NCBI GenBank assembly: GCA_014654705.1
Contig: JACVZY010000068.1
Span: 1-37,763 of the forward strand
DNA: 37,763 nucleotides
Direction of reading: 5' to 3'
Source: Ignavibacteria bacterium
GTDB taxonomy: Bacteria; Bacteroidota; Ignavibacteria; Kapaibacteriales; UBA4661
Shown: positions 9,392-17,875 of the stretch, one piece after another
How the letters are laid out: the number at the start of each line of letters is the position of its first letter
Numbering within the stretch: position 1 is the first letter of the stretch
Notes under the pieces: generated by a model
Database searches by the model: none
Told to the model about the DNA's origin: nothing
The model's input: the letters and a program-made list of their open reading frames with translations, nothing else
Position numbers and translations under genes: made by a program

Positions 9392-10461
9392 TGTTTTTCG
9401 TAATCAAAGGCACGAAGCCGCGTTATGAGTTCTTGTTCGGCATCGTCTAGCGCAGTGATTGTGCCGTGAACGCCAACGATATAACCATCGCAGGGCGGCG
9501 TAACAAAAACACTTGTTCCGGCAATAACCGTGCTGTTGTCCACAATCGGCTCTGCGGCTGGTTTGTCAACACCCTCTTTCAGTTTTGCGCGGATAACGGC
9601 TGCCAGTTTATTTGCATTGTCGCTTATTGCTACTGCCAGTGTTTCCATCGGGCTGTACGTGCGGGCTTGGTTGCTGGTGATGCGCCATTGGATAAGCCCA
9701 TGTGCGAGTGCAGTAATAATTTTTTCGCGTTCATCTTTTGGGCAAACCAAACACGCCCCAAAAACATTTTTCGATTCCACCCAACCCGCAGCGCGAAGTT
9801 TTTCGATAGTATCTTTGCGTAGTTCTGGCTCGTGCTGGTTCAACGACACACAAAAGAGTGTCCGCAAATCAAGGGCTATGTCATAGACGAATAAGCCGCT
9901 TGCTCTTGGTCCAACCTTTCCTTCAGGAAAGAATAACTGATTGAGCGGACGGACTACTTTTTTTTCAGTTAAAAACGATGCTAACTCTTCAGGCGTTAAT
10001 TCATTTCCACCTTCCCAACGCACTCGTACTTTGAGGTTAGGATTATTACTGGCATTGTAAGAAACCGCCTCTGAGCTTGTGTTAGCAAGCAAGGGGTGTA
10101 ATGGTCGCATTGCTGAAATTGAAAGTGGGCTACGGCGCTTAATTGTAACTTCATCAGTTGCCGCTTTCATCCAACCAGCTAAAATTTGGTCGGGATAAGA
10201 GGGATCGCAAGGTGACCAAGGTTCACCATTTCCAAGTTTTTCTTTCTTACTTACCTCATAATTGAATGTAATTGGTGCTGGGCTTGCTCCTAGTGAAGAA
10301 AGTATGGACTCAATCATAGATCGCTTGACTTGCTGACCGCTTGAAAAGGGTACGTACTTGCCAAACTGGTTATCCCAATAAGTTTTCTGCCCATCTTGAA
10401 CACAAAAAACGGTGTGGTCGGCATGGCGCAAGGCGCGGAGGTAGATAAAAGGTTGTTGCAT
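9388..10461 (-). CDS. cas7: Cas7-type Cascade backbone subunit, PGING-like type I
   Basis: This 357-residue protein is probably the crRNA-binding backbone subunit of the effector complex. Support comes from position next to the large subunit, size, and an RRM-like start containing SSGQQVKRSMIESIL, followed by SISAMRPLHPLL and FVYDIALDLRTLFCVSLN. These resemble the Cas7 protein called Csp1 in the Porphyromonas (PGING) type I systems, which I recall only from family memory. It lies 45 nt after the large-subunit gene and is coupled to cas4. The Cas7 assignment is firm; the subtype is less so. Confidence 0.8.
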   Translation of the reverse strand: MQQPFIYLRALRHADHTVFCVQDGQKTYWDNQFGKYVPFSSGQQVKRSMIESILSSLGASPAPITFNYEVSKKEKLGNGEPWSPCDPSYPDQILAGWMKAATDEVTIKRRSPLSISAMRPLHPLLANTSSEAVSYNASNNPNLKVRVRWEGGNELTPEELASFLTEKKVVRPLNQLFFPEGKVGPRASGLFVYDIALDLRTLFCVSLNQHEPELRKDTIEKLRAAGWVESKNVFGACLVCPKDEREKIITALAHGLIQWRITSNQARTYSPMETLAVAISDNANKLAAVIRAKLKEGVDKPAAEPIVDNSTVIAGTSVFVTPPCDGYIVGVHGTITALDDAEQELITRLRAFDYEKQ

Positions 10462-10506
10462 GATACAATTCCAACGATAAAAGTGATAAAAAAGTAGTTT
10501 TGAACA

Positions 10507-11802
10507 TTAGTTTTTGACTTGCGGTAAAGCGTATTTGAAGCGAACGAGCGTAACAAAAAGTGGCACATTGTCAAGCGGAATGTCCATCATCAGCGCGTGA
10601 ACGAGCTTATCGCTCACGGACGCAATGGAAGCATCATCATTCACAATATCTGTCAGCGTGTCAATAAAACGTTTGCGGTTTGCCGAGCTGAGGAGTTCAT
10701 CGACGCGATTGCCACGACCAGTTGTTGCATCTTTATTTCTGGTTGTGTACGCATGAAGTGTTTGTGCGGCTTCCTGTGCAAGGTCGAGGAGTTGTTGATT
10801 ATTGAGCATAGCAGAAATCCAAGCGATATAAGTTTTGTAAGTAAGTTGTGATTTATCGTCGTTTTTGAGTGCTGGCATTACCTCGCGTCCGAGCATATAT
10901 TTTTGCAAATCTTTTGGTTCCATTGCCCGCAAGCCAAGCGTACTGAAGCGTTCTATGGCAGCCGAGACCCCAAAGCGTGTTGTGTACACGGTTTTGAGTG
11001 CTTTACGTTGTTCGGTTGTTGTATTGCCAAATAAGGCTTTCCAAAATCGCCCGACCTCTGGCAGTGCAAGCCGCACAAATCCAACAGTTTTGTTCATCTG
11101 TCCGAAACTATAAACATATCCTGTAAGCGTCTCGAAAGGAAATTGTTGTGCTAAAGCAAAGACAATATCTGTCCAGTCGGGACGTTCCATTGCTCCATCG
11201 CTGCCGACAGGTTGGAAGTTCGCTTTGGGCAGTGTGGGATTAAAAAATTCATCAAATCGGTGCGTGAGCCAAATACCGTTCCACGTATCTACTTTATTTT
11301 CCAGTCCTTCGGTTTGATTCACGAATTCGCGGTAGAGCGTCCACCCCTCAGCAAGAGCACCAAGAATCTCCGGTCTGTCAAATGCGATTGCCAGACCGCC
11401 CGGCAGTCCAATGCCGAAGCCTGCACCAACCCACGAAGCATACATATCATTGCCATCAACTGGCAAGCGTAATGAGGTGATTTGTGCAGATGTTGTTCCC
11501 ATATCATCAGCAGAAGCATAACCTAATCCAAAACTCATTTCGGGTTCACCGTTCTTCTCCATAAATTCTATAATTTTCTTGGAGAGTTTCACTTTGGCAT
11601 CCAATCGTGCCTTTGAATCATGTGTTTTCTTTTGAGCGATAAGCTGAAAAAGTGGTGTACTTGCTGGGCTTTGCAAATACCGACCATGGTCATAGAACAA
11701 TGAAAAAAATTCCTTATCGAAATATTCTTCCGCACTCAAGGCTTTTTTCTCTCGCTCATTGTACAACTGCACAAAGCGTTTACCGATGTGTGATGTGTAC
11801 AT
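10507..11802 (-). CDS. Cas8-type large subunit, PGING-like type I
   Basis: This 431-residue protein occupies the large-subunit position between cas3 and cas7. It has no nuclease motif. Large subunits of type I complexes recognise the PAM and recruit Cas3. Features seen are a charged helical N-terminus, a Gly-rich central stretch (GAGFGIGLPGGLAIAF, about 160-175), aromatic segments such as TGYVYSFGQMNKTVGF, and a helical C-terminus. It resembles the PGING-subtype protein Csp2/Cas8c; this is a family-level recollection, and such proteins diverge fast. It starts 20 nt downstream of cas3. Confidence 0.75.
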   Translation of the reverse strand: MYTSHIGKRFVQLYNEREKKALSAEEYFDKEFFSLFYDHGRYLQSPASTPLFQLIAQKKTHDSKARLDAKVKLSKKIIEFMEKNGEPEMSFGLGYASADDMGTTSAQITSLRLPVDGNDMYASWVGAGFGIGLPGGLAIAFDRPEILGALAEGWTLYREFVNQTEGLENKVDTWNGIWLTHRFDEFFNPTLPKANFQPVGSDGAMERPDWTDIVFALAQQFPFETLTGYVYSFGQMNKTVGFVRLALPEVGRFWKALFGNTTTEQRKALKTVYTTRFGVSAAIERFSTLGLRAMEPKDLQKYMLGREVMPALKNDDKSQLTYKTYIAWISAMLNNQQLLDLAQEAAQTLHAYTTRNKDATTGRGNRVDELLSSANRKRFIDTLTDIVNDDASIASVSDKLVHALMMDIPLDNVPLFVTLVRFKYALPQVKN

Positions 11803-11822
11803 CGTTTATCCTCCTTTGAGAA

Positions 11823-13988
11823 TTACAAAAAATTATCAGTTTCTGTGAATTGAAGACCCGTTTCGGGGCTGTATAACTCGTCAAGCACAACGATAGGTCG
11901 TGAACCGACTTGCAGTTGTTCCGTTCGCATTCCTGCGGTGAGCCTATACCGTGCAGCTGCCTGAGAAATGGGAATTTCCAGCATCGTCCGTGTTTCACTA
12001 TTGCCGTGCAGATATTCTTCCTTGTCCGCCAGCAGAATGCACGACGCAGAATCAATTTCCAGCATTTCCATAAGCACTGATTTGGGATGATGGCAAAGTT
12101 CCGAAAGCAAAAACTGCTCGCCTTGCCATGCCAAATGCACATCAATCGGAAGCGGTTCAATAGTAGGATAGACCGCATCAATCTTAGCTTGCAAGTCACA
12201 TTCGTGCAAAACATCGCCGTCGGGTAGTTGCTCAAAACTACGCTCAATTGTTTCGCGGTTGTAGGGTAGAACGCTTCCCGTTTTCGGTGGTGCAATGACG
12301 TGAACGTGTTTCAGAAGTTTTGCAGCGACAGTTTCTTCCGTGCGGCGGCGGTTAATGCGTCCAAAACGCTGGATAAGCGCGTCAATCGGTGCGGCATCAG
12401 TTATCATCACGTCAAAACTAATGTCCAAACTTACCTCCACTACTTGTGTCGCCACTACTATACACGCGCCGCTTGCGGGGGCGTTAAAATTGTTGGTCAA
12501 TTCTTGTTCTGCCTTCCATCGGTCTTGACGACGAAAACGGCTGTGCAAAAGCATTATGGGAACATTCGGAAATTCAAGCCGCAACGCATCAAAACGTTCT
12601 TGTGCTGTGTCAACGCGATTGCACACAACCAGCACTTTTTCACCATGTCCGATTGCAGGAGCAATAGCCTCAGAAGCAGATTCATAGCTTGCGTGCTTAT
12701 GGATAATATGGCGGTCAAATTTGGCTAACTCCTCGTTCGGAAGCCGCGTAACCAGCGTTGTTGTTGCCTCGCCAAGGAGCGCAAGCACGGCATTGGTCAA
12801 AGCAGACGGCATCGTTGCCGAACCAACGTGAACACGGCAACCCAAGCGTAACAAGACTTTGATAATTTCCAGCACCATCGCTTGTGTCACACCCGAATAC
12901 GAGTGGATTTCATCCAAAATCACATCACAGCCCTGCACATCCAGCGCAACCGTCTCAAAGCCGCGAGTGCCACAAATAAGTGCAGCGAGTTGATGTGGTG
13001 TGAGTACTTTGATAGCCGCCCCGACTTTATCTTGCAGCAATTTTTCTTCAAAACTCTTATTGCTTTGCACTGCAAGTGATGATGCTGCATGAAGAACGCG
13101 AATGGTCTCGTGTTGTTCTGGTAATGCCTCGCAGAATCGGCGATACATGGCATTGATGGAGGCTTGAAACGGTAATGTGTAGAAAACCCGTCCACGGGCG
13201 CGGCGCATGAGATAGTCTGTTTTTCCTGCGCCTGTGGGAGCAATGACAAGTGTATGCGGGCGCAGGTCATTCGTGGGCAACATAGAAAGCGAATACAATG
13301 GCTTAGAACGTCCTTGAAACCATGACAAATCGGGTGTTTGAAAGAAGGTGCGCACACGTTCTGGTGTGGTACTGCCAAGTGCCGAAGCAATGTGGTCAGC
13401 ACCAACCAGTAACCCTTTCCACCGAGACCAATCATAGGGCGGTTGCATTTTGGTACGACAATGGTTAATCGAAAATTCTAGTGCCTCTAATGCTTCGTCG
13501 GCGGAAATCATTTGGGTTTCTATTCCACACGCTCGGAGAATGGCAAGAGCTAGAGGTGACCATTCTTCCCACTTTGTGGCGTATCGCTCGAAAAGTTCTT
13601 CGGTATCGGCGATTCCGTATTTAGGATTGAGAATATCCAACAATCCTTGTTTCTTGCTGTCCTCTCTCAGCGAGCGATGATGAGCCACAACCATTTCCAC
13701 CAACGCCACCCAATCCTCACGAGCAAATGCAGGTAGAAACAGCAATGAAACAAGTTCGTGCCGTAGCGGAAGTGGATGCGTGGGACGTACTCCCCGCAGA
13801 AGTGCTTGAAAATCGGGATGTACTTTGCCAATATCATGCAGATATGCGCCTAACCGAGCAATGCGCATATCCATGCCTCTGTGCCGCGCAAAGGCTTCGG
13901 CTACATCCGCCACGTGCTGCAAGTGGTCGTAGAGCGATGTTCCGCCGTTGTCGGGGCTTTTGGCGTAAAGGTCTGTGAGTGGATTCAT
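11823..13988 (-). CDS. cas3: Cas3 nuclease-helicase
   Basis: Cas3 is recruited to the R-loop and degrades target DNA. The 721-residue protein has an N-terminal HD nuclease domain (His22, HD at 51-52 in LHDIGK, HH at 103-104, Asp198) fused to a superfamily 2 helicase. The helicase motifs are the Walker A APTGAGKT (250-257), DEIH (359-362), SAT (390-392), and VATQVVEVSLD followed by QRFGRINRR for motifs V and VI. All key residues are present. The start overlaps the cas5 stop by 4 nt (ATGA). Confidence 0.97.
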   Translation of the reverse strand: MNPLTDLYAKSPDNGGTSLYDHLQHVADVAEAFARHRGMDMRIARLGAYLHDIGKVHPDFQALLRGVRPTHPLPLRHELVSLLFLPAFAREDWVALVEMVVAHHRSLREDSKKQGLLDILNPKYGIADTEELFERYATKWEEWSPLALAILRACGIETQMISADEALEALEFSINHCRTKMQPPYDWSRWKGLLVGADHIASALGSTTPERVRTFFQTPDLSWFQGRSKPLYSLSMLPTNDLRPHTLVIAPTGAGKTDYLMRRARGRVFYTLPFQASINAMYRRFCEALPEQHETIRVLHAASSLAVQSNKSFEEKLLQDKVGAAIKVLTPHQLAALICGTRGFETVALDVQGCDVILDEIHSYSGVTQAMVLEIIKVLLRLGCRVHVGSATMPSALTNAVLALLGEATTTLVTRLPNEELAKFDRHIIHKHASYESASEAIAPAIGHGEKVLVVCNRVDTAQERFDALRLEFPNVPIMLLHSRFRRQDRWKAEQELTNNFNAPASGACIVVATQVVEVSLDISFDVMITDAAPIDALIQRFGRINRRRTEETVAAKLLKHVHVIAPPKTGSVLPYNRETIERSFEQLPDGDVLHECDLQAKIDAVYPTIEPLPIDVHLAWQGEQFLLSELCHHPKSVLMEMLEIDSASCILLADKEEYLHGNSETRTMLEIPISQAAARYRLTAGMRTEQLQVGSRPIVVLDELYSPETGLQFTETDNFL

Positions 13989-14593
13989 AGATGGTATGCG
14001 GCTTCCGATGAACGAATGGGATCCCCGACAATATGCAAGTACCCGTACATCGGCTTTGCAGAATCGAAACGATTGTAGCCCACAATGAAAGATTCCGGCG
14101 TTTCGCCAAAGCGCAATTCAAAACCGTTAAAGCCGCCTTCGGGTGCGTCAAATTCTTCTTCCGCTACGGAAATAATCTCCGATGTAGGCAGAATCACATC
14201 TTCGTTCCGGCAAAGGCACAGATGTTGCCTGATGGCGCGTTCGGCATCTTCACGCGCTTTGAAAGCAAGCAATAGTAAAGGTTCAAGCATCACGCCTCTG
14301 AGCAAAATAGACCGCGGACGCTGCACCGTAACAACGCCTTTTTTGTTTTTGATGTCAATGCCACGTGGTTGTGTTTGCTCTTGTTGTTTGCTCAGTCCTG
14401 CATAACTGAGACGATGACGCAGAATCTTGTGAATACCGCTCTCCGCTAGGAGCTCAGGAAAAAGTTTCTTCTCAATTCCCTCCACAATCGAAGGTGTGAG
14501 AAATTGTTGTGAAAAGGTTTCGCTGTCGCGCACAGCCGTCCACGGCTTGATATAGCCGAATGCGCCCGAATATTTGACGATATGAAGTTGCAT
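13985..14593 (-). CDS. cas5: Cas5 subunit, PGING-like
   Basis: Cas5 caps the crRNA 5' handle in Cascade. This 202-residue protein begins with an RRM-like strand (MQLHIVKYSGAFGYIKPW), then AVRDSETFSQQFLTPSI. That segment is what I associate with the Cas5p family of PGING type I systems. A probable second half contains LRGVMLEPLLLLAFKAREDAERA and ends with GYLHIVGDP. It lies 18 nt downstream of cas6 and is coupled to cas3. Confidence 0.87.
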   Translation of the reverse strand: MQLHIVKYSGAFGYIKPWTAVRDSETFSQQFLTPSIVEGIEKKLFPELLAESGIHKILRHRLSYAGLSKQQEQTQPRGIDIKNKKGVVTVQRPRSILLRGVMLEPLLLLAFKAREDAERAIRQHLCLCRNEDVILPTSEIISVAEEEFDAPEGGFNGFELRFGETPESFIVGYNRFDSAKPMYGYLHIVGDPIRSSEAAYHL

Positions 14594-14611
14594 GATTTTT
14601 CCTTTTTTGAT

Positions 14612-15280
14612 TTATATAAATTCGCGTACTGCCCCAAAACCCGCACCAGTGCTATGCCCCACACCCACATCCCACGCAAAAGCAACCGCTTCAGGCGCAC
14701 CCTCCACAATCACCGGACACGACGACACACGATTTTTAATGCCGTGAATCTCCACCAGTCGTGTTTTCGCACCCTTGAACGAGCGGTCGAAGCGCACCGT
14801 GGCATCATCCGGTAGTCCTGCTTTGCGGAGCTTCGTGCGGAGAGTTTGCGTGAGAATGGCATCTGTTTCTATGTCGGTATAAATGCGGTGACGTACCGTT
14901 GTGCCATCAAACTGCTTTGCCAGCACAGGGCTTGCAGCGAAAAAACGCATTTGCTCAGGAAAGACGGGTGTTTCTTGAATATTCACATCGCTTACTTTCA
15001 TTCCAAAGAACAGTTCTGATTCTTTCAAGAGTGCCGCGAGCATAGTGCGAACATATTTCTCATCCGAAAAACTCACAAACCACTCTGCCCCATTGGGAAA
15101 ATCAAAACCAGTGTCGTTTTGCACAACATTCCCCGAACGCAACCACGAAAACGAATACAGCGACACGTCGTCATGGAAATCATTCTTCGGAAAAAGGCGG
15201 TGGAAGGTGCGAATGAGCGTATGTTGGTAATGGAACGGTACGCTGTTCGTATTAGCGGAGAGTTGGAATTGGAGGCGCAT
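14612..15280 (-). CDS. cas6: Cas6 crRNA-processing endoribonuclease
   Basis: Cas6 cuts the repeat RNA to release crRNAs with the ATTGAAAU-type handle. The 222-residue protein starts MRLQFQLSAN, carries His17, His20 and His27 in the N-terminal ferredoxin domain, and ends with the diagnostic Gly-rich loop GVGHSTGAGFGAV. ATG 15280 is chosen because it begins the conserved fold; upstream codons encode a hydrophobic run outside the family. This is the first gene of the effector operon, so the promoter should lie in 15281-15588. Confidence 0.92.
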   Translation of the reverse strand: MRLQFQLSANTNSVPFHYQHTLIRTFHRLFPKNDFHDDVSLYSFSWLRSGNVVQNDTGFDFPNGAEWFVSFSDEKYVRTMLAALLKESELFFGMKVSDVNIQETPVFPEQMRFFAASPVLAKQFDGTTVRHRIYTDIETDAILTQTLRTKLRKAGLPDDATVRFDRSFKGAKTRLVEIHGIKNRVSSCPVIVEGAPEAVAFAWDVGVGHSTGAGFGAVREFI

Positions 15281-15377
15281 AAAAAAGAAGAAAATGATGA
15301 AAGAAGAACCATATCGTAATGAGGTACAAAGAGCACCACTATCAATGCGGGCGGAAAATACAAAAATTACAAAGGCA

Positions 15378-15434
15378 GCGCTAGTGTCGCTCGTCACGTT
15401 TTTCCGTGACAGATGTAACGAAAAACCCGTTACA
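15378..15434. repeat. Dispersed intergenic repeat, copy 1, with two dyads
   Basis: GCGCTAGTGTCG at 15378-15389 is followed by the dyad GTCACG-tttttc-CGTGAC (about 15393-15410) and the dyad TGTAACG-aaaaacc-CGTTACA (15414-15434). The outer block and the second dyad recur at 31746-31780, where the first dyad is missing. The flank AAAGGcAGCGCTAGTG versus AAAGGgAGCGCTAGTG is also shared. The function may be an operator, hairpin or small mobile repeat. Confidence 0.6.
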
Positions 15435-15476
15435 TTTGGTGTTGTACCATGTAATTTTGCCGATAACCCTATAATA

Positions 15477-15512
15477 AATCAGCCCTCGCGCTTTTTGGCA
15501 CAAAGGCTGATT
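15477..15512 (-). terminator. Possible terminator for the HTH gene pair
   Basis: AATCAGCC at 15477-15484 and GGCTGATT at 15505-15512 form an 8 bp perfect stem with a 20 nt loop. It lies downstream of the small ORF that follows the HTH gene. T-rich DNA follows on the plus strand and TTTATTAT on the minus strand, so direction is uncertain. Confidence 0.3.
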
Positions 15513-15588
15513 ATTTTTACTTTTTTGAGGATTTTTGCAGAAAATTGACTTTTTTGTCGTTTTGGTGCTGCATTGTGCGTGGGAAGTG

Positions 15589-15738
15589 TTACTCTGGTCT
15601 CCAATTCCCCACTGCTTCACTGCCGCTCGCTTCGATTGTTGTCATCTCCATCGGCTGCTCCGCAGGCAAAGAACCATTTCTCTTTTGTAGGTCTGTATTG
15701 TCGGCTTCCGAAGTCATCTCAGAAGGTGGATTTACCAT
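15589..15738 (-). CDS. Small hypothetical acidic protein downstream of the HTH gene
   Basis: A 49-codon frame begins 9 nt after the HTH gene stop codon, on the same strand. The product starts MVNPPSEMTSEADN and ends EAVGNWRPE. It is rich in Glu, Ser, Thr and Pro and looks disordered. I recognise no family. The tight spacing suggests co-transcription; the short length keeps confidence modest. Confidence 0.4.
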   Translation of the reverse strand: MVNPPSEMTSEADNTDLQKRNGSLPAEQPMEMTTIEASGSEAVGNWRPE

Positions 15739-15747
15739 GATAAAATG

Positions 15748-16227
15748 TTAGACGGGTACAAGTTCATTTTTGAGTATGCGGAAGATAAAGCGTCTATGCC
15801 CGTCCGTGAGAAGTATTCTATACTTGGCACCCCCCTCTCCCGCTCGTGCCCTCGCTTCTAAATCGCGGAAACGGTCTAAGGCTCCACTGTATCCGAAAAT
15901 AGTGAATTCATCAAAATAAATAATTCCACTTCTGACTGCCCGCCATGCACAGATATAATCACGTCCTTGTTCATTGGCGGTCTGTTTGAAGAGGCGTTTG
16001 TAATTTTCCAATCCACGAAATAGGCGCACAATTTCTGCAAAATATGTCTCATCAATACAACTATGTCGATCGTTCGCATAGCGTTTGAGCGTTCGGTCGG
16101 ATACTCCAAATATCGGAGCGGCGGTTGCAATAGAAATTTTCGCTATGCGAATCATTTCTCGGAATTGCTCAAAACTCAGATCTCTTTCTTCAGGAGTGAG
16201 CTGCTTTTGGGGATCAAAAAAACTCAT
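15748..16227 (-). CDS. Helix-turn-helix protein of unknown role
   Basis: This 159-residue protein has a probable HTH at about residues 31-52 (ISIATAAPIFGVSDRTLKRYAND), similar in style to regulators and phage- or plasmid-type DNA-binding proteins. The rest (YFDEFTIFGYSG, then the C-terminal GHRRFIFRILKNELVPV) matches nothing I know. ATG 16227 starts a compact protein; the frame extends 55 codons upstream but that part looks unlike a protein domain. It is separated from cas6 and adjacent to the mobile-looking region, so a role in CRISPR control is possible but not shown. Confidence 0.65.
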   Translation of the reverse strand: MSFFDPQKQLTPEERDLSFEQFREMIRIAKISIATAAPIFGVSDRTLKRYANDRHSCIDETYFAEIVRLFRGLENYKRLFKQTANEQGRDYICAWRAVRSGIIYFDEFTIFGYSGALDRFRDLEARARAGEGGAKYRILLTDGHRRFIFRILKNELVPV

Positions 16228-16692
16228 AATAAATAAAGGAATAAAGGTGAATAAAGAAGGGGTTGAAAATGGACACGGTGATTTCAATAGGTTGACCAGG
16301 TTCCGGGAGATTTTCTTGAGGGATGCACAGCACACTAGGTGTAGTAGAATAGCATCACCACGGGAAAGCACTCTATCTTCTACATCATCCACGCACGAGC
16401 ATACATCGATAATTCGGTGTATGCAAAAAGTGTCTTCTCACGTTTGAGAACCACGTAGATAGATGGCAGAATCAACTATTCAAACAGAGATTCTGTCAAG
16501 AGAGCACAGGCGGGGGCACCACAAAAGTGCAGAGCTTGGTGAAGGTCAAAAATCTATTGAAAGGGCTTAAAGAAAGGAAAGAAGTGGAAAAAGGCACACA
16601 CAGGCTTACAATCGGCGACAACTTAGTATATTTTTGGGAAATAATCAAGAGTTTGAAGAAATGACTGCACAAAAAATGAATACATACAACGT
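16228..16692. other. Intergenic region with small overlapping frames
   Basis: There is no recognised gene here. On the plus strand three tiny frames overlap in series: 16463-16570 (35 aa), 16539-16664 (41 aa, GTG start, VKVKNLLKGLKERKEVEKG onward) and 16661-16750 (29 aa, start overlapping the previous stop as ATGA). They could be remnants of one decayed gene or chance. An imperfect dyad TACATCGA-taa-TTCGGTGTA lies near 16403-16422. Confidence 0.3.
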
Positions 16693-16868
16693 TGTCACGG
16701 ACATGTCCCAATTATGTCCCGAACTTGTCCCATATTTGTCCTATGCTTGACCCATTGTTGTCATGGACGTGTCTCAATTATGTCCCGAACTTGTCCCACA
16801 TTTGTCTCACGTCTGTCCTATTGCTGTCATAAATATGCCCCTTGTCTGTCTCGCACCTGTCCCTTATT
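16693..16868. repeat. Tandem array of 16 units with 11 bp period
   Basis: TGTCCC-like hexamers start every 11 bp at 16693, 16704, 16715 and so on to 16858, each followed by 5 variable bases. Units include TGTCCCAATTA, TGTCCCGAACT, TGTCCTATGCT, TGTCATGGACG and TGTCTCACGTC. A 66 bp higher-order repeat (six units) is visible: the stretch starting at 16691 recurs at 16757 with few changes. The 11 bp period is about one helical turn, placing all hexamers on one DNA face. Confidence 0.85.
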
Positions 16869-17242
16869 TTTGAGCCTTTTTTAGAGATTTATATCCCAAA
16901 ATGCCTTTTTTTATCTAAAAACGGCATAATTATATTATTCAAGAGCGATGTATCGTTGCTGACCAGAATAAAAAGCAAAGTCATGCGTTGTACTCTGTAC
17001 CCCTCGACCTTCGGAAGTATATGCTGATTTCGATACGTTGAGTAGTTCGTATTGTTCTACTCTTTGTAGTCGTGTTATTGCATTATGAATAATATTATTC
17101 CAAAATGCAATTACGGCAATAGCATAGAAGAGTCACCATCGCTCGATCATTGAGGAGTTCCGATAACAATAAATGATGGAAAGAGGAGCATTCAGGAATA
17201 GGACGAGAGAATACACGGGGATGATTGATCTGGATTTATCCT
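16869..17242. other. Non-coding spacer between the 11 bp array and the recombinase
   Basis: I found no gene. Two structured sites are present: a hairpin-like ATGCC-(T)n-atct-(A)n-GGCAT at 16901-16927, just after the array, and a 35 bp compound dyad at 17077-17111 (own entry). The remainder is AT-rich with nothing I can name. Confidence 0.5.
17077..17111. repeat. 35 bp AT-rich compound dyad downstream of the recombinase gene
   Basis: The outer arms ATTGCATT and AATGCAAT (8 bp, perfect) enclose a perfect 14 bp palindrome GAATAATATTATTC. The two dyads are offset by one base. It lies about 130 bp past the 3' end of the serine recombinase gene. The shape resembles a two-half-site recombination or operator site with an AT-rich centre; no enzyme assignment can be made from sequence alone. 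Confidence 0.6.
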
Positions 17243-17875
17243 TTACTTCTCCAATGCCCCTTTGACCTTCCTGACCGTATTAACACTCACATCGGCAAGT
17301 TTTGCCGTCTGCCTCAGCGATAGTCCTTGTCGAAGGATGCGTACTACCAGTGGGTACTCTCGCAGGAGTACTTCGCTATCCTTTGTACTACCCATTGGGC
17401 GACCGAGCGTCTTTCCGCGCCGTCTTGCTTGCTCTAAACCGGAGGTGATGCGCTCCACCAGTGTCTCCCGCTCCAACCGTGCAAACTCTGCCAAGAGGGT
17501 AAACAAGAGACTTGCCACCGGGTTGCGCTTACCATCCGGGGTCAGGGTTTCAAGATTGTAATTCTGTGCATAGACCGATACTCCCTGCTCCGTCAGTTCT
17601 TCTATCACCCTGAGCACATCGCTGGTGCGTCGTCCCAACCGTGATACCTCGCTCACTAATACCTTCTTAATACGTCCGCTTGCCGCCAACGTGAGGAGTT
17701 CGGTGATGCCCTTCCGGTCATGGTTCCGTTTTGCCCCGGATATTTTCTCGGCAATGGTGCTAACGACAGTGTAGCCTTGCTTTGCAGCGTAGTGATTCAG
17801 GTCGGCAATTTGGCGTTCGTAGTCTTGACTCTGCTTCGAGACGCGGACAAAGATAGCAATAGGTATCATATACAA
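17243..17875 (-). CDS. Serine recombinase (resolvase/invertase family)
   Basis: The 210-residue protein is a small serine recombinase that cuts and rejoins DNA through a phosphoserine link. The catalytic Ser13 sits in FVRVSKQS with Arg11, and the active-site arginines are Arg79 and Arg82 in VSRLGRR. The dimer helix (LLAEFARLERETLVERI) is followed by the hinge RRRGKTLGRP and a C-terminal HTH (183-206, LSLRQTAKLADVSVNTVRKV). All expected parts are intact. The start may be Met1 or Met3. It stands alone between the 11 bp and 21 bp repeat arrays, so it may act on nearby sites; no cargo or transposase partner is visible. Confidence 0.93.
   Translation of the reverse strand: MYMIPIAIFVRVSKQSQDYERQIADLNHYAAKQGYTVVSTIAEKISGAKRNHDRKGITELLTLAASGRIKKVLVSEVSRLGRRTSDVLRVIEELTEQGVSVYAQNYNLETLTPDGKRNPVASLLFTLLAEFARLERETLVERITSGLEQARRRGKTLGRPMGSTKDSEVLLREYPLVVRILRQGLSLRQTAKLADVSVNTVRKVKGALEK

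Larger units (their letters stand above)
15281..15588. other. Intergenic region upstream of cas6
   Basis: I see no supported gene in these 308 bp. The region contains a dispersed repeat with two small dyads (15378-15434, own entry) and a longer inverted repeat (15477-15512). By position the minus-strand promoter of the cas6-cas4 operon should lie here. TTATTATAGGG on the minus strand near 15470 is AT-rich enough for a -10 element, but I cannot fix it. Confidence 0.5.

Noticed and set aside
12300-12728. 142-codon plus-strand frame opposite cas3
   Set aside because: It lies wholly inside the confident cas3 gene on the other strand and has no recognisable domain.
7095-15280. Type III CRISPR system suggested by the ATTGAAA-type repeat handle
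   Set aside because: There is no Cas10, Csm or Cmr gene; a type I Cas3 and a complete type I effector set are present.
16496-16711. 71-codon minus-strand hydrophobic frame
   Set aside because: Low-complexity hydrophobic composition, overlap with the small plus-strand frames and the array, and no start signal.
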